64,000 bases of DNA, taken from positions 19,105,312 to 19,169,311 of the forward strand of contig NC_066586.1 of NCBI RefSeq assembly GCF_905475345.1, given 5' to 3'. Below the pieces are notes generated by a model. It was not told the DNA's origin. It was given only the letters and a program-made list of their open reading frames with translations, and searched no databases. Of the stretch, positions 1 through 12,590 are shown piece by piece. Made by a program: the position numbers and the translations under genes. The DNA comes from Vespula vulgaris (Eukaryota > Arthropoda > Insecta > Hymenoptera > Vespidae). How positions within the stretch are numbered: the stretch's first letter is position 1; each line of letters opens with the position of its first letter.

Positions 1-1200
1 TGTGCGACAGCTACGCGAAGAAGGTAGGGGGAAAGAGACTTCTGTCGCAGCACCAAGCCGTGCTGGTGCTAACGTATTGTCCCAATTAATTGTACGACGA
101 GGTAGGATTATCGAGTTAGGAATTTGCGGCATTAAAATTCATAACTTTCGCCGGAGGGGATAATTAGCGTGCTTATCTCCCGCTCTCGCGCGAAAGCGTC
201 CGCTCTCGTCTAAGATTTAGCTTGAGATTTTCTACGAAGAACGAAATCTCTATTTGAAATGTTGGATTAATTGATGAACTTCGAGATGGATGATATGACT
301 TTGTATGAAGTATAGGTAAGTAGACTGTCTGTCTATGTATATAGTTTGTTCCAAAGTATCCGTATACGATTAGACATTCATATAAATTCGTTAATGCCTG
401 CTTTTAATAGTACAAATTCTGACATTCACACTGAATCCACAAAACTATAGAAACTATCGAAGAGTGTAATATAAAAATTGCGGAGAAAAGAAGAAAGGGA
501 AAAGAAAAACGAAAGAAGAAGAAGAAAAGAGAGAGAAAGAAAGAAAACGGCAAGAGAGTATCGCAACGTAAGAGAGAAAGAGAAGGATAGGGATAGAGAG
601 AGAGAGAAGGAGGTCGAGACGATTAGTCGAAATTCGATTAAGCGAAAGGCCACGATCGGAAAGTAATTAAGCCGCGGTGGCAGAGAATCGTCGGAGGTTT
701 CCAGAGTTCGGCCGCTTCTAATGGCCGCTTAATACCCGGCGTGGCCACGAGCAAAGGAGCATTAGTGTGTCCTCACACCGAGGACTACAAGAGTGAAATG
801 AAATCGTGATAAAACGGTACAACGACGGTGGGCGTATTGCTACGTTCGTCGATCTTACGGCCTATTACGAATCCGCTGACACAGTCGAATAAGAAGAAAA
901 AAAATTTCTTCTTTGATTTCCTCTGCTTTTGCAAAGGAAAAAGAAAAGAAAAAAAAAAAAGATGAAAGAACAAGAAGAGAATCTGAAGAGGGAAAAAAGA
1001 CAAGACAAAAGAGATAGTCTTGGGTAATCGATTGAAATTTCAACGAACTATTCGAGATCATTAATCAACACGTAATTAATCCTTTTCGCTTGTAATTATT
1101 TTTATATTTGTTCTTTGGAATGAAAACTAAGAATAAAAAATTTTCTAATTATACAATCCTTTGAACGCGGATAATTAATACACATAATAATTAAATGTAG
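1..1200. other. Non-coding, unique islands with purine tracts
   Basis: Unique CpG-containing DNA at 1-400 and 660-880 flanks AG/AAAG-rich stretches at 480-650 and 890-1010. Open frames here are Arg/Lys/Glu or Ser/Phe/Leu translations of those tracts. On the plus strand TATAG|GTAAGTA at 314-321 resembles a donor but no matching acceptor or open exon precedes it. Confidence 0.5.
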
Positions 1201-1266
1201 ACACACAAGTGCAAATGGTTAAAATTACGGATAAAAGAGAGGAAAAGTCCGAGTATAATTTGAATT

Positions 1267-1268
<2 letters not shown>

Positions 1269-1302
<34 letters not shown>
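1269..1302. repeat. (TA)n microsatellite
   Basis: About 17 uninterrupted TA units. Confidence 0.9.
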
Positions 1303-1306
<4 letters not shown>

Positions 1307-1399
1307 AACACACACAGAGACATGTTTTACATTTTCTGAAATAATTTTACATAGAAGGAGAAGTTATTTATCCATAATAAGTATTAAAAAACGAGAGAA

Positions 1400-2460
1400 A
1401 AAGAAGAAAAAAAAAAGAGAGAACAAAAAATTAGAAAAGAAAAAAGAAATAAATCTTATGTTTGTTCTTCAAATATACGAGCCAACGATACCTTATAACC
1501 TTTCTTACCGTGTTACGATTCGTAGCGAAAAACGTTCTTCGTCGGCTCTTTTATCGAACGCTTTTAATTTACGATGCATCGAAAGCAGCGTCGATTTATC
1601 GGTAACGCGCGTGAGACCTCGCGTTTCCAAGCTACTCCTCGATCGCGCTTCGAAGGACCTCCTCGTCGTTTCCTCCGCGCGTCTACTCTCAAACTTTGCT
1701 TGTATGCGCGAATAAACGTTTATACGTCGAGAATATATACACACGTGCACACACACAAACGCTCGCGCGTATAAACACACGCAAGCTCACGTATATTTCC
1801 GCAGTGGCGCGATTTCCTGGCTAAGTATGGCGCCGATAAATCCTACGCTCGGTTTATCGGCTCGGTTTCCATTGTAAGCACGACCCCCTCGGGCTAGTAT
1901 AGCTCGTGAACACACACACATACATACATATATATAATAAGTAGACGCAACCCAAGAAAGCACGTTATCGAACGCTCATGCCAAAGTTATCCGTAACATT
2001 TCGTCGCGATAAATCTCCGAAATTCAAAGGAGAAATGAAAATCTCTTATATACAAAATGCATTGATCAAGGATTTGTCATTCTTTTTTCTTCTTCTTTTT
2101 TCTCTTCTCTTCTTTTTTCTCTTCTTTTTTCTCTCTTCAGAAACTTGAATCGATTCGACAAAAGTCCATCATTCTCGTTCTCCTTCGAGACACCCTAGAA
2201 TAACTCGGAACGACTGCCTCGACATCGATCGAGTCTTAATAATAGCCGCGGCGTCGTTCCGCTCGACTATTTTTAGTGTTACCCAGTCATCGCGACCTAC
2301 AGTACGCTGCGTGACAGATTTTCAATGGCACACACAGATTCTCTAGAATTGTAAACGTTCTTTCGAGCTTTTACCGAAACGATTCGATAAACGATTCAAT
2401 TCGAACGATCTTTTCCACCCTCACCCCCTCCCCTTCACCAAATTTATTGTTTTACGTTAC
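1400..2460. other. Non-coding unique DNA
   Basis: Mixed-sequence island 1480-2030 with CA-rich patches at 1738-1790 and 1910-1930, a T/C-rich tract at 2080-2140 ending in a strong plus-strand acceptor-like TTCAG at 2140, then unique DNA to 2460. No open exon with a donor follows that acceptor. Confidence 0.45.
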
Positions 2461-2814
2461 ACGATGTTACATTTTTATTTTAACATTTTTTATTTTAACA
2501 TTCAAGAGAAAAGGGTAGAGAGAAAAAAAAACGAGAGAGAAATAAAAAAGAAAAGGAAACAAAGAGAGAAGAAGAAAAAAAAAAGGAAGAAGGAAACTTA
2601 ATTGCGATATCATTATGAAAAATACTAATCGTCTACTAATCACGATAATGGATGCCGACCACATCCGACAAAAAAAGAAGTAACGACTTTTTACTCGGTG
2701 GTAAACCTAATCTGTGTATAAGGGAATAAAATAAGCAAGGGGGGTTAAAAAAAGGCCGCCATAGAAGATTTAGAAGAGACTCTTTGGTATTTCCGGAGGT
2801 AGAAGAGAGAGAGA

Positions 2815-2828
2815 GAGAGAGAGAGAGA
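2815..2828. repeat. (GA)n short tract
   Basis: Seven GA units inside a purine-rich patch. Confidence 0.8.
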
Positions 2829-3198
2829 TACGAAAAGTGGACGGACCAAGTTTGCGGTTAACCGCACCGTTTGAAAATAGTTATCGACGCCCTCGGGACA
2901 GGGCCCTTCCGAGAAGACTACCCGGCGCGAAAGAGACCGTTTAATTTTTAGTCTCTCGTCTCCTTCACAAACTCCATCTCTTCTATCTTTCTTCTCTTCT
3001 TCCAATTTATACCTGTGTGTATCATCTCTTTCTCACGTTCGCGAATATCTTCAGGGAAAAAAAAAGAAAATTAAATAAATAAAACTAAAAATTTTTCATC
3101 CCAGTTGATGCGCTATAATCGAACATCACGTTCCCTCCTCTAAAATGTTCTTTCGAATCGAACGTTCGTTTGATAAGAAAAAGAAAAAGAAAAAGAAA

Positions 3199-3224
<26 letters not shown>
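3199..3224. repeat. (AG)n microsatellite
   Basis: About 13 AG units preceded by an AAAG-rich segment. Confidence 0.9.
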
Positions 3225-3229
<5 letters not shown>

Positions 3230-3763
3230 AAAAAGATATTTTTTAAAAGCCAAGTAACGAACAAATTCGTATCGAAATGTTCGTTTCGAAAAAAGTTCTA
3301 AAGATATTAATCCAATATCGGAAATGTAGCGACATAAGAGACTGAAAAGTTCACGAAATTTCACGGAATATGACTAGAAAAATGGCAGGCTCATGATTCT
3401 AAAGCTCCGCTCGTTTGAATTCAACGATCCATAAAAATCGTGAAGATTCGTAAAGCCTGAGGAAGCGCGAAATGTTATTGTCAATACAGTTGACGGTAAC
3501 GTGGGATTAACAATAAATAGCGAATCGAATTGTCGATCAAAATCCGCAAGTTAAGAAGATTCGAAATAAAAAAGAGATAAAAAAAGAGAGTAAACGAAAG
3601 AGAAATAGAGAGAAATAAAAACAAAAAAAAATACAGATGGATAGAGAAAGAGAGTGAATGTTGGGTGGAAAACTCTCGCTAAGATCGTTTGACCCTCGAT
3701 CTTTCTTTCAAGATCTTCGTTTGACCTTGAGATCGCCAATAAAGATCCCGCGTCTCGACGCCT

Positions 3764-3795
<32 letters not shown>

Positions 3796-3796
3796 C

Positions 3797-3827
<31 letters not shown>

Positions 3828-3829
3828 CG
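3764..3829. repeat. (CT)n imperfect microsatellite
   Basis: CT units broken by T-runs; source of the Ser-Leu-rich open frames in this area. Confidence 0.9.
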
Positions 3830-4179
3830 TTCGATTCTTCTTTCCCGCGGGCACCTGGTCGGCCTCCAGCCAATTACAAGGCGAGAGAGCGTTAAAGTAT
3901 CGTGCAAAAGTCGACGAACGCGATCGAGCCGTTCGTCCTCCTCCTTCTCTCCCGGACACACTCTCGAGAGCACAATGGACTTTCGAGTTCGTCGTCCTCG
4001 CCATCCGATCTTTTCCCTTTCCTTTTATTCCCTTTTATTTTCTTCGTCTCCTTCGTGGCCGTTCAACCTCGCTCAACAACCGACTTTGACTGCTCTCGAA
4101 ATTCGAAAGGAGTGAGATCGCTTAGGATAATCATCTGTACGTAAATATAACGCATATATACACGGAGAAGAAGAAGAAG

Positions 4180-4207
4180 GAGAGAGAGAGAGAGAGAGAG
4201 AGAGAGA
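4180..4207. repeat. (AG)n microsatellite
   Basis: About 14 AG units after an AAG-rich lead-in. Confidence 0.9.
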
Positions 4208-4399
4208 TATGAAGATCTAAAGAAAATAAAAAGGACTACGACGAAGAAAAGATGGAAAAGAAGAAAGAAAAAAGATCGAAAGACGAAGAAGAGTCATGTA
4301 ATCGTTGTACGACTTGCTCCAACAAACGAGCGCCGTCCATTTGAGGCGTTGGGGCAAAAAAAAAGAAAGATAGAAATAGATGAAAGGAAGAGAGAGAAA

Positions 4400-4402
4400 T
4401 AA

Positions 4403-4428
<26 letters not shown>
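4400..4428. repeat. (GA)n microsatellite
   Basis: About 14 GA units. Confidence 0.9.
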
Positions 4429-4435
<7 letters not shown>

Positions 4436-6027
4436 AAGGAAAAAGAAGCGATATAACGTAGTGACGTTCGGTAGGAAAACGCATGTCGGAAGCACGGTAA
4501 CTGCACTTCCGTGCAGTACTTTGCGTACACTCCCTCTCTCATTACCAGTACCTACGTGGCTTCAGCGGTGCACGGAGAAGAAAGAGCAGAGGATGGAGCT
4601 TGAAAAGGCCTCCGTGTTCGCGAATCTCTTTGTCTCTTTTCCCGTCTCTCTCTGTCTCTCTCTCTCTTTCTCTTTCTCTTTCTCTCTTCATCCCTCTTTA
4701 ACTCCACCCTATTCCTTTCCCCGTCGTTCTATTTCTCTTTCTTTCTTTCTTTCTTTCTGTCTTGTTTCACTTTTTTTCCTTTCCTCCTTTTCCCTTTTCC
4801 TTCCTTTTTCCTTTTTTCCTTTATTTCCTTTTTATTTTATTTTTCATACGAGACACACGAATTCTCTTTCGCGACTCAGACTCAAACTCAAACTCTTTCA
4901 ATACTACGAAAGAAACGACCCGACGACGTTCAAAGAACGCTACGATAGTGACTTTTTGGAATTCAATTGGGGAAAATAATTGGGTTTTTTTGAAATCTTT
5001 TGACTTCTATATCTCGTACTCGAGAATATCGAACGTTACTAATTCAACATTTCGATGATGTAATAAGAAAGAAGTAAAAGAAAAATAATTCCGAAGATAA
5101 TTTTCCTAACATTATTGTAACGCGAATAAACAACTTTGTCTTTCCCAGGACGCTCGACACGAAGAATCGTATATATACAACGTTGAGAAGAGGAGATGGA
5201 GAAGAGAGAAAAGAGAGACAGATAGATAGATACAGAAAGAGAGAGAGAGAGGAGAAAGATATGAGAATTAAGACGCGGACGCGTACGTTTACGTGGCCGT
5301 GCGTGGATGCTGCGGATAGGGGTTGGTGGCGGCTCGCGTGGAACTGTATAATTAGATTAGGTACAAGGCGCATTAGCATGTCATGCATATTCTATCAGAC
5401 GCGCTCCGACGCCGAGGTGGGAATCATATTGCGTTCGGTGGCAGCGATGCGATGCGATGCGATGCTCCTTGCAAACGGCTTCTATTCGTACATCCTCTCT
5501 TTCTTTCTTTCTCTCTTTCTCTCTCTCTCTCTCTCTTTTCTTCTTTCATCCTGTTTCACACTCTCGACCGTTTGTTTGCCGTTTGTTCCACGTTTATTTC
5601 CGTTCTATTATCACGAATATTCCAACTGTCCGAGTTTCATCGAACAGATTCAACCCTCCGTAGGGAATATCATAATAATGCAAAGGTCTTCTTCATTCCT
5701 TTCTCCCATCCCTTTTTACTCAATTCTTGACCGGTTATCGTAGATGGAAAGAAAAAAAAAAGAAGAAAAAGAGAAAAGGAAAAAAGGTAATAAAGAAAAA
5801 AAAAAAAAAGAAGAAAACGTAAAAGAAACGATCGGCTTTAATTAAGAAGAAAGTAAAAGTGCGATTCCATCGATGTCAACGACTGGAAAGTCATTACCAC
5901 GAAGAGTTTAACGATCGAGTTTTCCGAGAAAATCCGTTGGAAAATCGACGAACCACGTCCTGTGTGTTCGGAAAAAAAAGTACGTGAACGAAAGCATACG
6001 AAAGTCGTTACTAGTTTCGAAAGTACG

Positions 6028-6047
6028 TTATATATATATATATATAT
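6028..6047. repeat. (TA)n microsatellite
   Basis: About ten TA units. Confidence 0.85.
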
Positions 6048-6570
6048 GTTTCCCTGTCTCAAATCCGATTCACAAAGTTTATCACATCGGAGGGGGATTC
6101 GTCCTTCGTCCGTTCTTTTTTCGTAACTCCTACTAGCTTTTTCTCTACGTTCCCTTATCGCTTCTATAAATCTATAAATACGAAGGATCTTTTCTCTCTG
6201 TCTCTATCTCTCCTGTCTCTTCTATCTTTTATTAGATCGATCGTAGATGGAACGTAGGATTCGCAGAAAAACGATTTCCATTGATAACCGATCGAACGAT
6301 GATATCTCACGAGTGACGTCTTCAATCGAACGACCAAAAGTGGATACGAAGGTTGTAGATAAAGAAAAGAGAAAAGAAGAAAGAAAAAAGAGAGAGAGAG
6401 AGAGAGATTGACAGAAAAGTATGTAACTCTGATGTTATTTCTTTAATCTCGTGAAGGAGGAGGATTCTAATGGTAAAGTTTCTCTCAACTATGTAAAACA
6501 AACGAGCCGCAAAAACTCATCGCCTATAATCTCTCGTGAAACACAAGACGAACTTCTCGTTTCGATCTTC

Positions 6571-6602
6571 TTTCCTTCCTTCCTTCCTTCCTTCCTTCCT
6601 TT
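6571..6602. repeat. (TTCC)n microsatellite
   Basis: About eight units of TTCC. Confidence 0.9.
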
Positions 6603-6850
6603 CTGTCTTCTTTCCTTTTTCCCTTCCATCTCTCCATCATCCTTCTTTTCTCCCGGTGAAAGCACGATGGTGTATTTATATTCTCGCGTTAACTTCCCAT
6701 TGTTCTAAACGCGAGAATATACTCTCCAAGTATTTCGCCACTCTTCTCGCACACATTTTTCATTCCATTCCGAGCAGAACTAAAGTTTTCCACTTGTCGT
6801 GGACGAGCCTAAGAGAAAATAAAACGACAGGGAACGTCTGTCCATCTATT

Positions 6851-6892
<42 letters not shown>
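6851..6892. repeat. (TC)n microsatellite
   Basis: About 21 TC units. Confidence 0.95.
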
Positions 6893-6895
<3 letters not shown>

Positions 6896-7104
6896 AACTT
6901 TTTTCCCTCTCTGTTTTCCTTTGTAACAAATCGTAAACACGTCGCCGACACTTTTAATGTCGGGACATTAAATTTCAAAAATTCATTCTCGTTGTTATTA
7001 TTATTGTAAACAACGCTTATGACGAGATCGCAACGAATGATAAAAAACGGGAGGAGCGTAAGCAAGAAGATAAAGAATGTCAGAAAAAAGAGAGGAGAGA
7101 GAAT

Positions 7105-7225
<121 letters not shown>

Positions 7226-7784
7226 GTCAGAAATGATCGATGATTCCTGACCATTAACGAGAATCTCGAACCGCAGCATATTCCTGCGTATTTCTCGATC
7301 GAGGTCGATCGATAGTTGGCAACTACGTGCCACCTTCGACCGAGCATTGATAACCGTCGCCCCCTCGGCTAATTAATTCGCCGGCTAACGTAATTACTCG
7401 TAGCTTCGAGCCCCCGTATAGACACCGCTTGGATATACTATAGATATATATATATATAGATAGATACGTATACACGTATATGCACACATATATACATATA
7501 TGCGGGAACAAAAAGGGAGAGCGAGAGGAGAGATCGCTGCGAGAGTCGACCATTCGCGTATTTACCGACGAACGACGATATCAATTGGATTATGAAAGTT
7601 GGGCGATCGTGGTCGCGTGTACGTTGGTAACGAAAACAAAACAAAAACAAGAAAAAAAAAACGAAACAAAAAAAAAATAGAAACCTCTTGCCTCTTGCCA
7701 ATCTGTACTACGTCGCGTTCGCGATGAGATCATACAATTTTGCGAGAACGTTGTTGATGTTTCTTTTTTTTTCTTCTTTTCTTG

Positions 7785-7816
<32 letters not shown>

Positions 7817-8014
7817 TCTCTCCTTCTATCTCCTCCCACTCTTCTTTGGCCTTAACATTACGAAGTATCATCGAAAAAAATATATTACGTTGTATCATTT
7901 TAACTTATACAACTAAGGAAGGAACGATCGTTTGTTACAATTTTACGTGTGTAATATCTTTGCGAAATTTTTAATGCAGCTGACGATGAATGTTTCTTTT
8001 TGCGATTAAAAAAA

Positions 8015-8037
8015 AGAGAGAGAGAGAGAGAGAGAGA
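8015..8037. repeat. (GA)n microsatellite
   Basis: About 11 GA units. Confidence 0.9.
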
Positions 8038-8306
8038 AGAAAAGAAAAATTCGTAAAGAAAGAAAGAAGGACTGCGAAAGAAACGAGGTGGAAAGAGAAA
8101 CAAACGATACTCGGAGAGAAACGCTCGGAAAATCCCGTTTGCGCGAAGTGGCATAAGCAAGCAATACGTGTATCGATGCTCGAAGGAAACGAATCGTTCT
8201 CCCGAATTATTGGATCTTGGTCGACCATGGCAACGCTATTGATATCGGCCGTAGACGTCAAAGGCAACTACGTATGTACGTACAAGTTCGTCTACAAGCG
8301 ATACCA

Positions 8307-8317
8307 GATAGATAGAT

Positions 8318-8373
<56 letters not shown>
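8307..8373. repeat. (GATA)n/(GA)n compound microsatellite
   Basis: Three to four GATA units followed by about 25 GA units and a short G-run. Confidence 0.95.
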
Positions 8374-8379
<6 letters not shown>

Positions 8380-8679
8380 AAAACGAAGGAAGGAGAGGAA
8401 AGAAGGGAGAAGGAGTTTATCGATGAAGTCAAGAGTGAATTCGAATTTATCAAACGTTCGCATCGTGAATCTTCTCGTAACACACGTTGCGCAAGATACT
8501 TTATACTAAACGTTCCTTGCGAGTCCTTAATTCAAAGAAGGTGCTGTGGGTAAGCGATTAGAACGCGATATATCCAAGTCTCTTGTAGTATATCCCCTAT
8601 AAAATCGATATACATCGAAAGTTAGTACCGTTTCGAGATACCTCTCGAACGTTAAATCTTTTAACGATTTCCTTTCCTA

Positions 8680-8696
8680 CTCTCTCTCTCTCTCTC

Positions 8697-8733
<37 letters not shown>
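8680..8733. repeat. (CT)n microsatellite
   Basis: CT array with one ATT interruption. Confidence 0.95.
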
Positions 8734-8737
<4 letters not shown>

Positions 8738-9899
8738 CGTACTCAGGAATTCGTGGATCGCGTCTGCTTGAGAATCAGGCCAGGAATTCCCAGAGGAACT
8801 GCGGTAGAAATTCGGGACACCATTAGGGAACAACGTAATCGCTTCTAATCAGTGTTCGCATTACGGCGTACATCAATGCGATGGAACGCGTTGATTACGT
8901 ATAGCGATTGCTATTAGCTCGTTCGATTCGTAACTGCTTTTCACCGACGAACACTATTTTACATCGTCTATTTTAGTTGCGACGTTCCAAACAATCTTAT
9001 ACGCTTCAGCAATATAGAACTTGTATGTTCGCAAATCTCTGTTATATCGTTTAAACGGGATCGTATCAAAAGGAGAGAAAAAGAAAAAGAAAAGGAGGAA
9101 AGAAAACTCATTACGATATAGACAATAACATCGTTGTACGTTTGTAAATAATAGGAAACGATCGTAGCGAAATAATACATTTATAATTCCTTAAGAATAA
9201 TCGTACGCGATCGTCTAGACGTTCGAATAGAGACTAACCGTGCGTGTGTGAGAAGGAAGCTCTTACGTTAGCTAGTCTAAACCCCCTCTCCTCCCTATTC
9301 CTCCCCACTACCGTCACCACTGCCACCACTACTACCACCACTACCGTCACTTCTCCCACGCCACATGGCTAATACCAACAGCCGTTCGATAAGCATCAAC
9401 GATCGTTAACCGCATCCATATACGTCCACGAATTATGATAATTAAATTATTCACGGGCGATTACTAATACATACTCGATTATTACGTCATTGTCGAATAC
9501 TCGCCGATCGATCGATATACCTCAACATTCCACTAAAAATAATCGATCTAAGTTCTCTTTAATAGACGAAAACTATAGATCGAACCGTTTTTAAACGAAC
9601 ATAAGGAACAAAACGATTTCCGAACGATCGATAAGATCGATCATCCATCGGAATGAAAAGATGGATATAACATCTTCGAAAAGATCGGTTGATGGTCCAG
9701 AGGATCATAGTAGGATGAAGGTAAGACGAAGGCATGTTGCGGAACATGCTACGAACGGCACACGGTCTTGACCTAAGCCTGAGAGGATTGTTGCAGACGA
9801 GCGAGACCGAATAACGCGAGCAATGGGGCCAATGGACGTCGGATGACGTCTTTAGAAACCTCTTCGAGACGTTTCTCGTGTGAACGATCGTAAACGATA

Positions 9900-9967
9900 A
9901 TAATGATGATGATAACGATAATGATAATAATAATAATAATAATAAGAATAATAGTAATAACAATAAT
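9900..9967. repeat. (AAT)n/(GAT)n triplet tract
   Basis: Imperfect AAT and GAT triplets; part of the first copy of the duplication described at 9925-10290. Confidence 0.85.
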
Positions 9968-10290
9968 AAGACCCATCGAAGAGCTATTAAAAGTAACATT
10001 AAAAACATTTTTCTGTCATAAAAATGTTTCTTATTCTTGTATACTTGAAATGTTAATAAATTTCACATATATCAGTTATTTTATACCTTCTTTTTTTATC
10101 TCAGAGGATCGATAATAGGAATAATATTAATAATAACGACGAAGGAGCCATTAAAAGCAACGACGAGTAAGTTTTTACATATCGAGCTATTTTTGCATAT
10201 TTTAGATATTAATAAATTATACATGGCCGTACACACGTATACGCATATATAGATATATATGCATATATATCATTATCAATTTATACTTTT
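9925..10290. repeat. Diverged tandem duplication
   Basis: Two adjacent segments share order and sequence. An AAT-rich start is followed by CGAAG(G)AGC.ATTAAAAG.AAC (near 9977 and 10139), then a TTAATAAATT element (near 10053 and 10208), then a T-rich TTTATAC-type end (near 10081 and 10281). Spacing between matched elements varies from about 150 to 200 bp, so the copies have diverged by indels. Confidence 0.45.
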
Positions 10291-10412
10291 TTGTATCTTA
10301 TCTAATAACGCAATAAAATTAACGATTAAACGTTTATTTATCTTTCTATCTCTCCCGGTTTCTCGTACCTATGAGAATCACCACTTTCGAGAAGGAGATT
10401 CCTGAGACAACA

Positions 10413-10425
10413 ACGATGACGACGA

Positions 10426-10500
<75 letters not shown>

Positions 10501-10501
10501 A
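10413..10501. repeat. (ACG)n triplet array
   Basis: About 29 ACG triplets with rare ATG variants; the apparent poly-threonine open frame here is only a translation of the array. Confidence 0.95.
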
Positions 10502-10612
10502 CGTCGAGACGTCTCTCCAGAACAATGTAATCGCCTCTAATCTATGCGCGATAATCTCCGCGCGGTATATACGCTGCTGTTCCGGATTGCTCTCGAGCTT
10601 CTTCGACTCGTA

Positions 10613-10633
10613 TCTCTCTCTCTCTCTCTCTCT

Positions 10634-10675
<42 letters not shown>
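10613..10675. repeat. (CT)n imperfect microsatellite
   Basis: CT units broken by CCAC and TGTCTG variants. Confidence 0.9.
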
Positions 10676-11039
10676 GTTTCTATCTCTGTCCGCCCCTCCG
10701 TCCGTCTCTCTCCTCCTTGCTCAGCCAAGGCGCATCCAGCAAGCAAGCAAGCAAGCAAGATTCGCTCAACAAACTCGGAATCGTATTTCGAGGCACGAAC
10801 ACGCGATAGTACGCTTCACCCCCTTTCATCCGGATACTTGTCCGATTGAAATTAATTGCGATGTAATTGGCCGAAGGCTAGGATTCTCTCGTTGAAAGAG
10901 AAGTTCAAGAAACTCTTAGGGAGATTTCGAAATTTACGAATTGATGGGCCACGGGATATATCTATTAAACAATTTTAAAGCTATAAAATCGTGCTAACAA
11001 AGCCATTGGAAAATCAAAGAACGATGAGAAAGAAAAATG

Positions 11040-11046
<7 letters not shown>

Positions 11047-11092
<46 letters not shown>
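11047..11092. repeat. (AG)n microsatellite
   Basis: About 23 AG units. Confidence 0.95.
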
Positions 11093-11100
<8 letters not shown>

Positions 11101-12389
11101 AAAGAGAAAGAGATTATATAAGTCAGACGGTTAGAAGGTAAGTCAGAGAAGGAAGAAAGAGGTACCAAGTTCTTTATACACTGGTGTATCGCAAAGTCTC
11201 GAGTTTTAACTCGTTAAAGCCGAAGGCGTTAAGTCTTGCAACTCCGTATATAACTCCGAGCTCAAAGTGAGCTTAGTGCTTACAGCAGCTTCAAACTTTC
11301 TTGCAAGCTCGTAAACATCATTAGTCGAAGATCACTTTATTTCTATGCAATTAAAATACTAGTGGGTAACTGCACTTTTATAAAAATTTCTCTTTGCACG
11401 ATTTTCGTTTTCCTTCTTTCTCTTCCTTCCGTCATTAATTCTATCAATTTTATGATTATTTTTACGAGCTATCCTATCTTTCTTCATCTCTCTCTTTCGT
11501 CTCTTTCTCTTTTCTTTTCACGGTCATGAATCCTGCGTTCTTTTTATCGGTCGACGAATGGTGCCGTTGGATATGGAAAATACGTGAGAAACGACCCATA
11601 TAATCGGAAGAAGGGTATTTAAAGTGGAACGAACGTTAGCTACCGATCGTAAGAGAAAAAGCTCTGGTGATTATGTAAGGATCGAGAAAAGAAGAAAGGG
11701 GAAGAAGAATATGGGGTAAGGGTGGAAGAAAGAGAGGAGAATATCGAGCGTGTATAGGAAAAAGAGAAAGAGAGAAAGAGAGAGATCTGACTAGACGAAA
11801 AAAGAACTGTTAAGAATTAATTACAGAGCTTGGCTGATACAGACACTGCGAGAACAACGAAGAACCTTTCTATTATAAGAGAAAATGAGAGAGAAATAGA
11901 GATACTAAAACGGAGAGATAGAGTGTGTCATCCAATATAGGAATAAAAGAACGGAATTTCTGTAGTTCCACTTTTACGAGATTTCTCTCTGTTTTGCGCA
12001 ATGCGATTGTCATTCAATCAAACGAGTCATCTTTATTGCTAGCTTCCTTTAGCAAATCCTTCGATCGATATAAATTACCTTATTCGTCTTTTGTATATAC
12101 GTATATAATATCTTTTAAAAAACAACGAGTCAACGATATCGATGGTAAGGTAAAAACCTTATCAAAATTTAAACCACGAATATATATATATATTTTTTTA
12201 AATTAGACTAACGTATTCTCCGAAATTGAATCACCTTACACGAAATAATTAAATGAACAAGCGCGTTGAGATATACCGAGTAAAAAAGAGAAAGAAGTAA
12301 CAATTATATTTCACCTCCTACGCGAACTCGCTCGATCGACTTTTGACGTGTAATTAAAATTCAGAGACGTGAAACGCTCGTACGTCTTC

Positions 12390-12414
<25 letters not shown>
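12390..12414. repeat. (CT)n microsatellite
   Basis: About 12 CT units. Confidence 0.9.
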
Positions 12415-12420
<6 letters not shown>

Positions 12421-12550
12421 AGCACGAAAGTACTACGAACAGAAGTCGGATCTCTCCTGCCATTACTACTGAGACTTACCGAGGGAGTGAAAGACTAAGA
12501 GTCAGAGGGAAAAGCCGGAAGAAGTCTGTTAACAATCACGCCACAGAAAA

Positions 12551-12552
<2 letters not shown>

Positions 12553-12585
<33 letters not shown>

Positions 12586-12590
12586 AAAAG
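12553..12590. repeat. (GA)n imperfect microsatellite
   Basis: GA units with AAAG interruptions. Confidence 0.9.

Larger units (their letters stand above)
3840..5500. other. Non-coding, alternating unique islands and tracts
   Basis: Contains GA tracts near 4180-4207 and 4400-4428, a long T/C-rich segment 4620-4850, and unique DNA at 4440-4610 and 5270-5480. The last island carries TAATTAGATTA (5349-5359) and an octamer-like ATGCATAT (5384-5391). No coding exon is supported. Confidence 0.45.

Noticed and set aside
2120..2140. Strong plus-strand acceptor ending CTCTTCAG
   Set aside because: No donor and the best frame stops after 20 codons.
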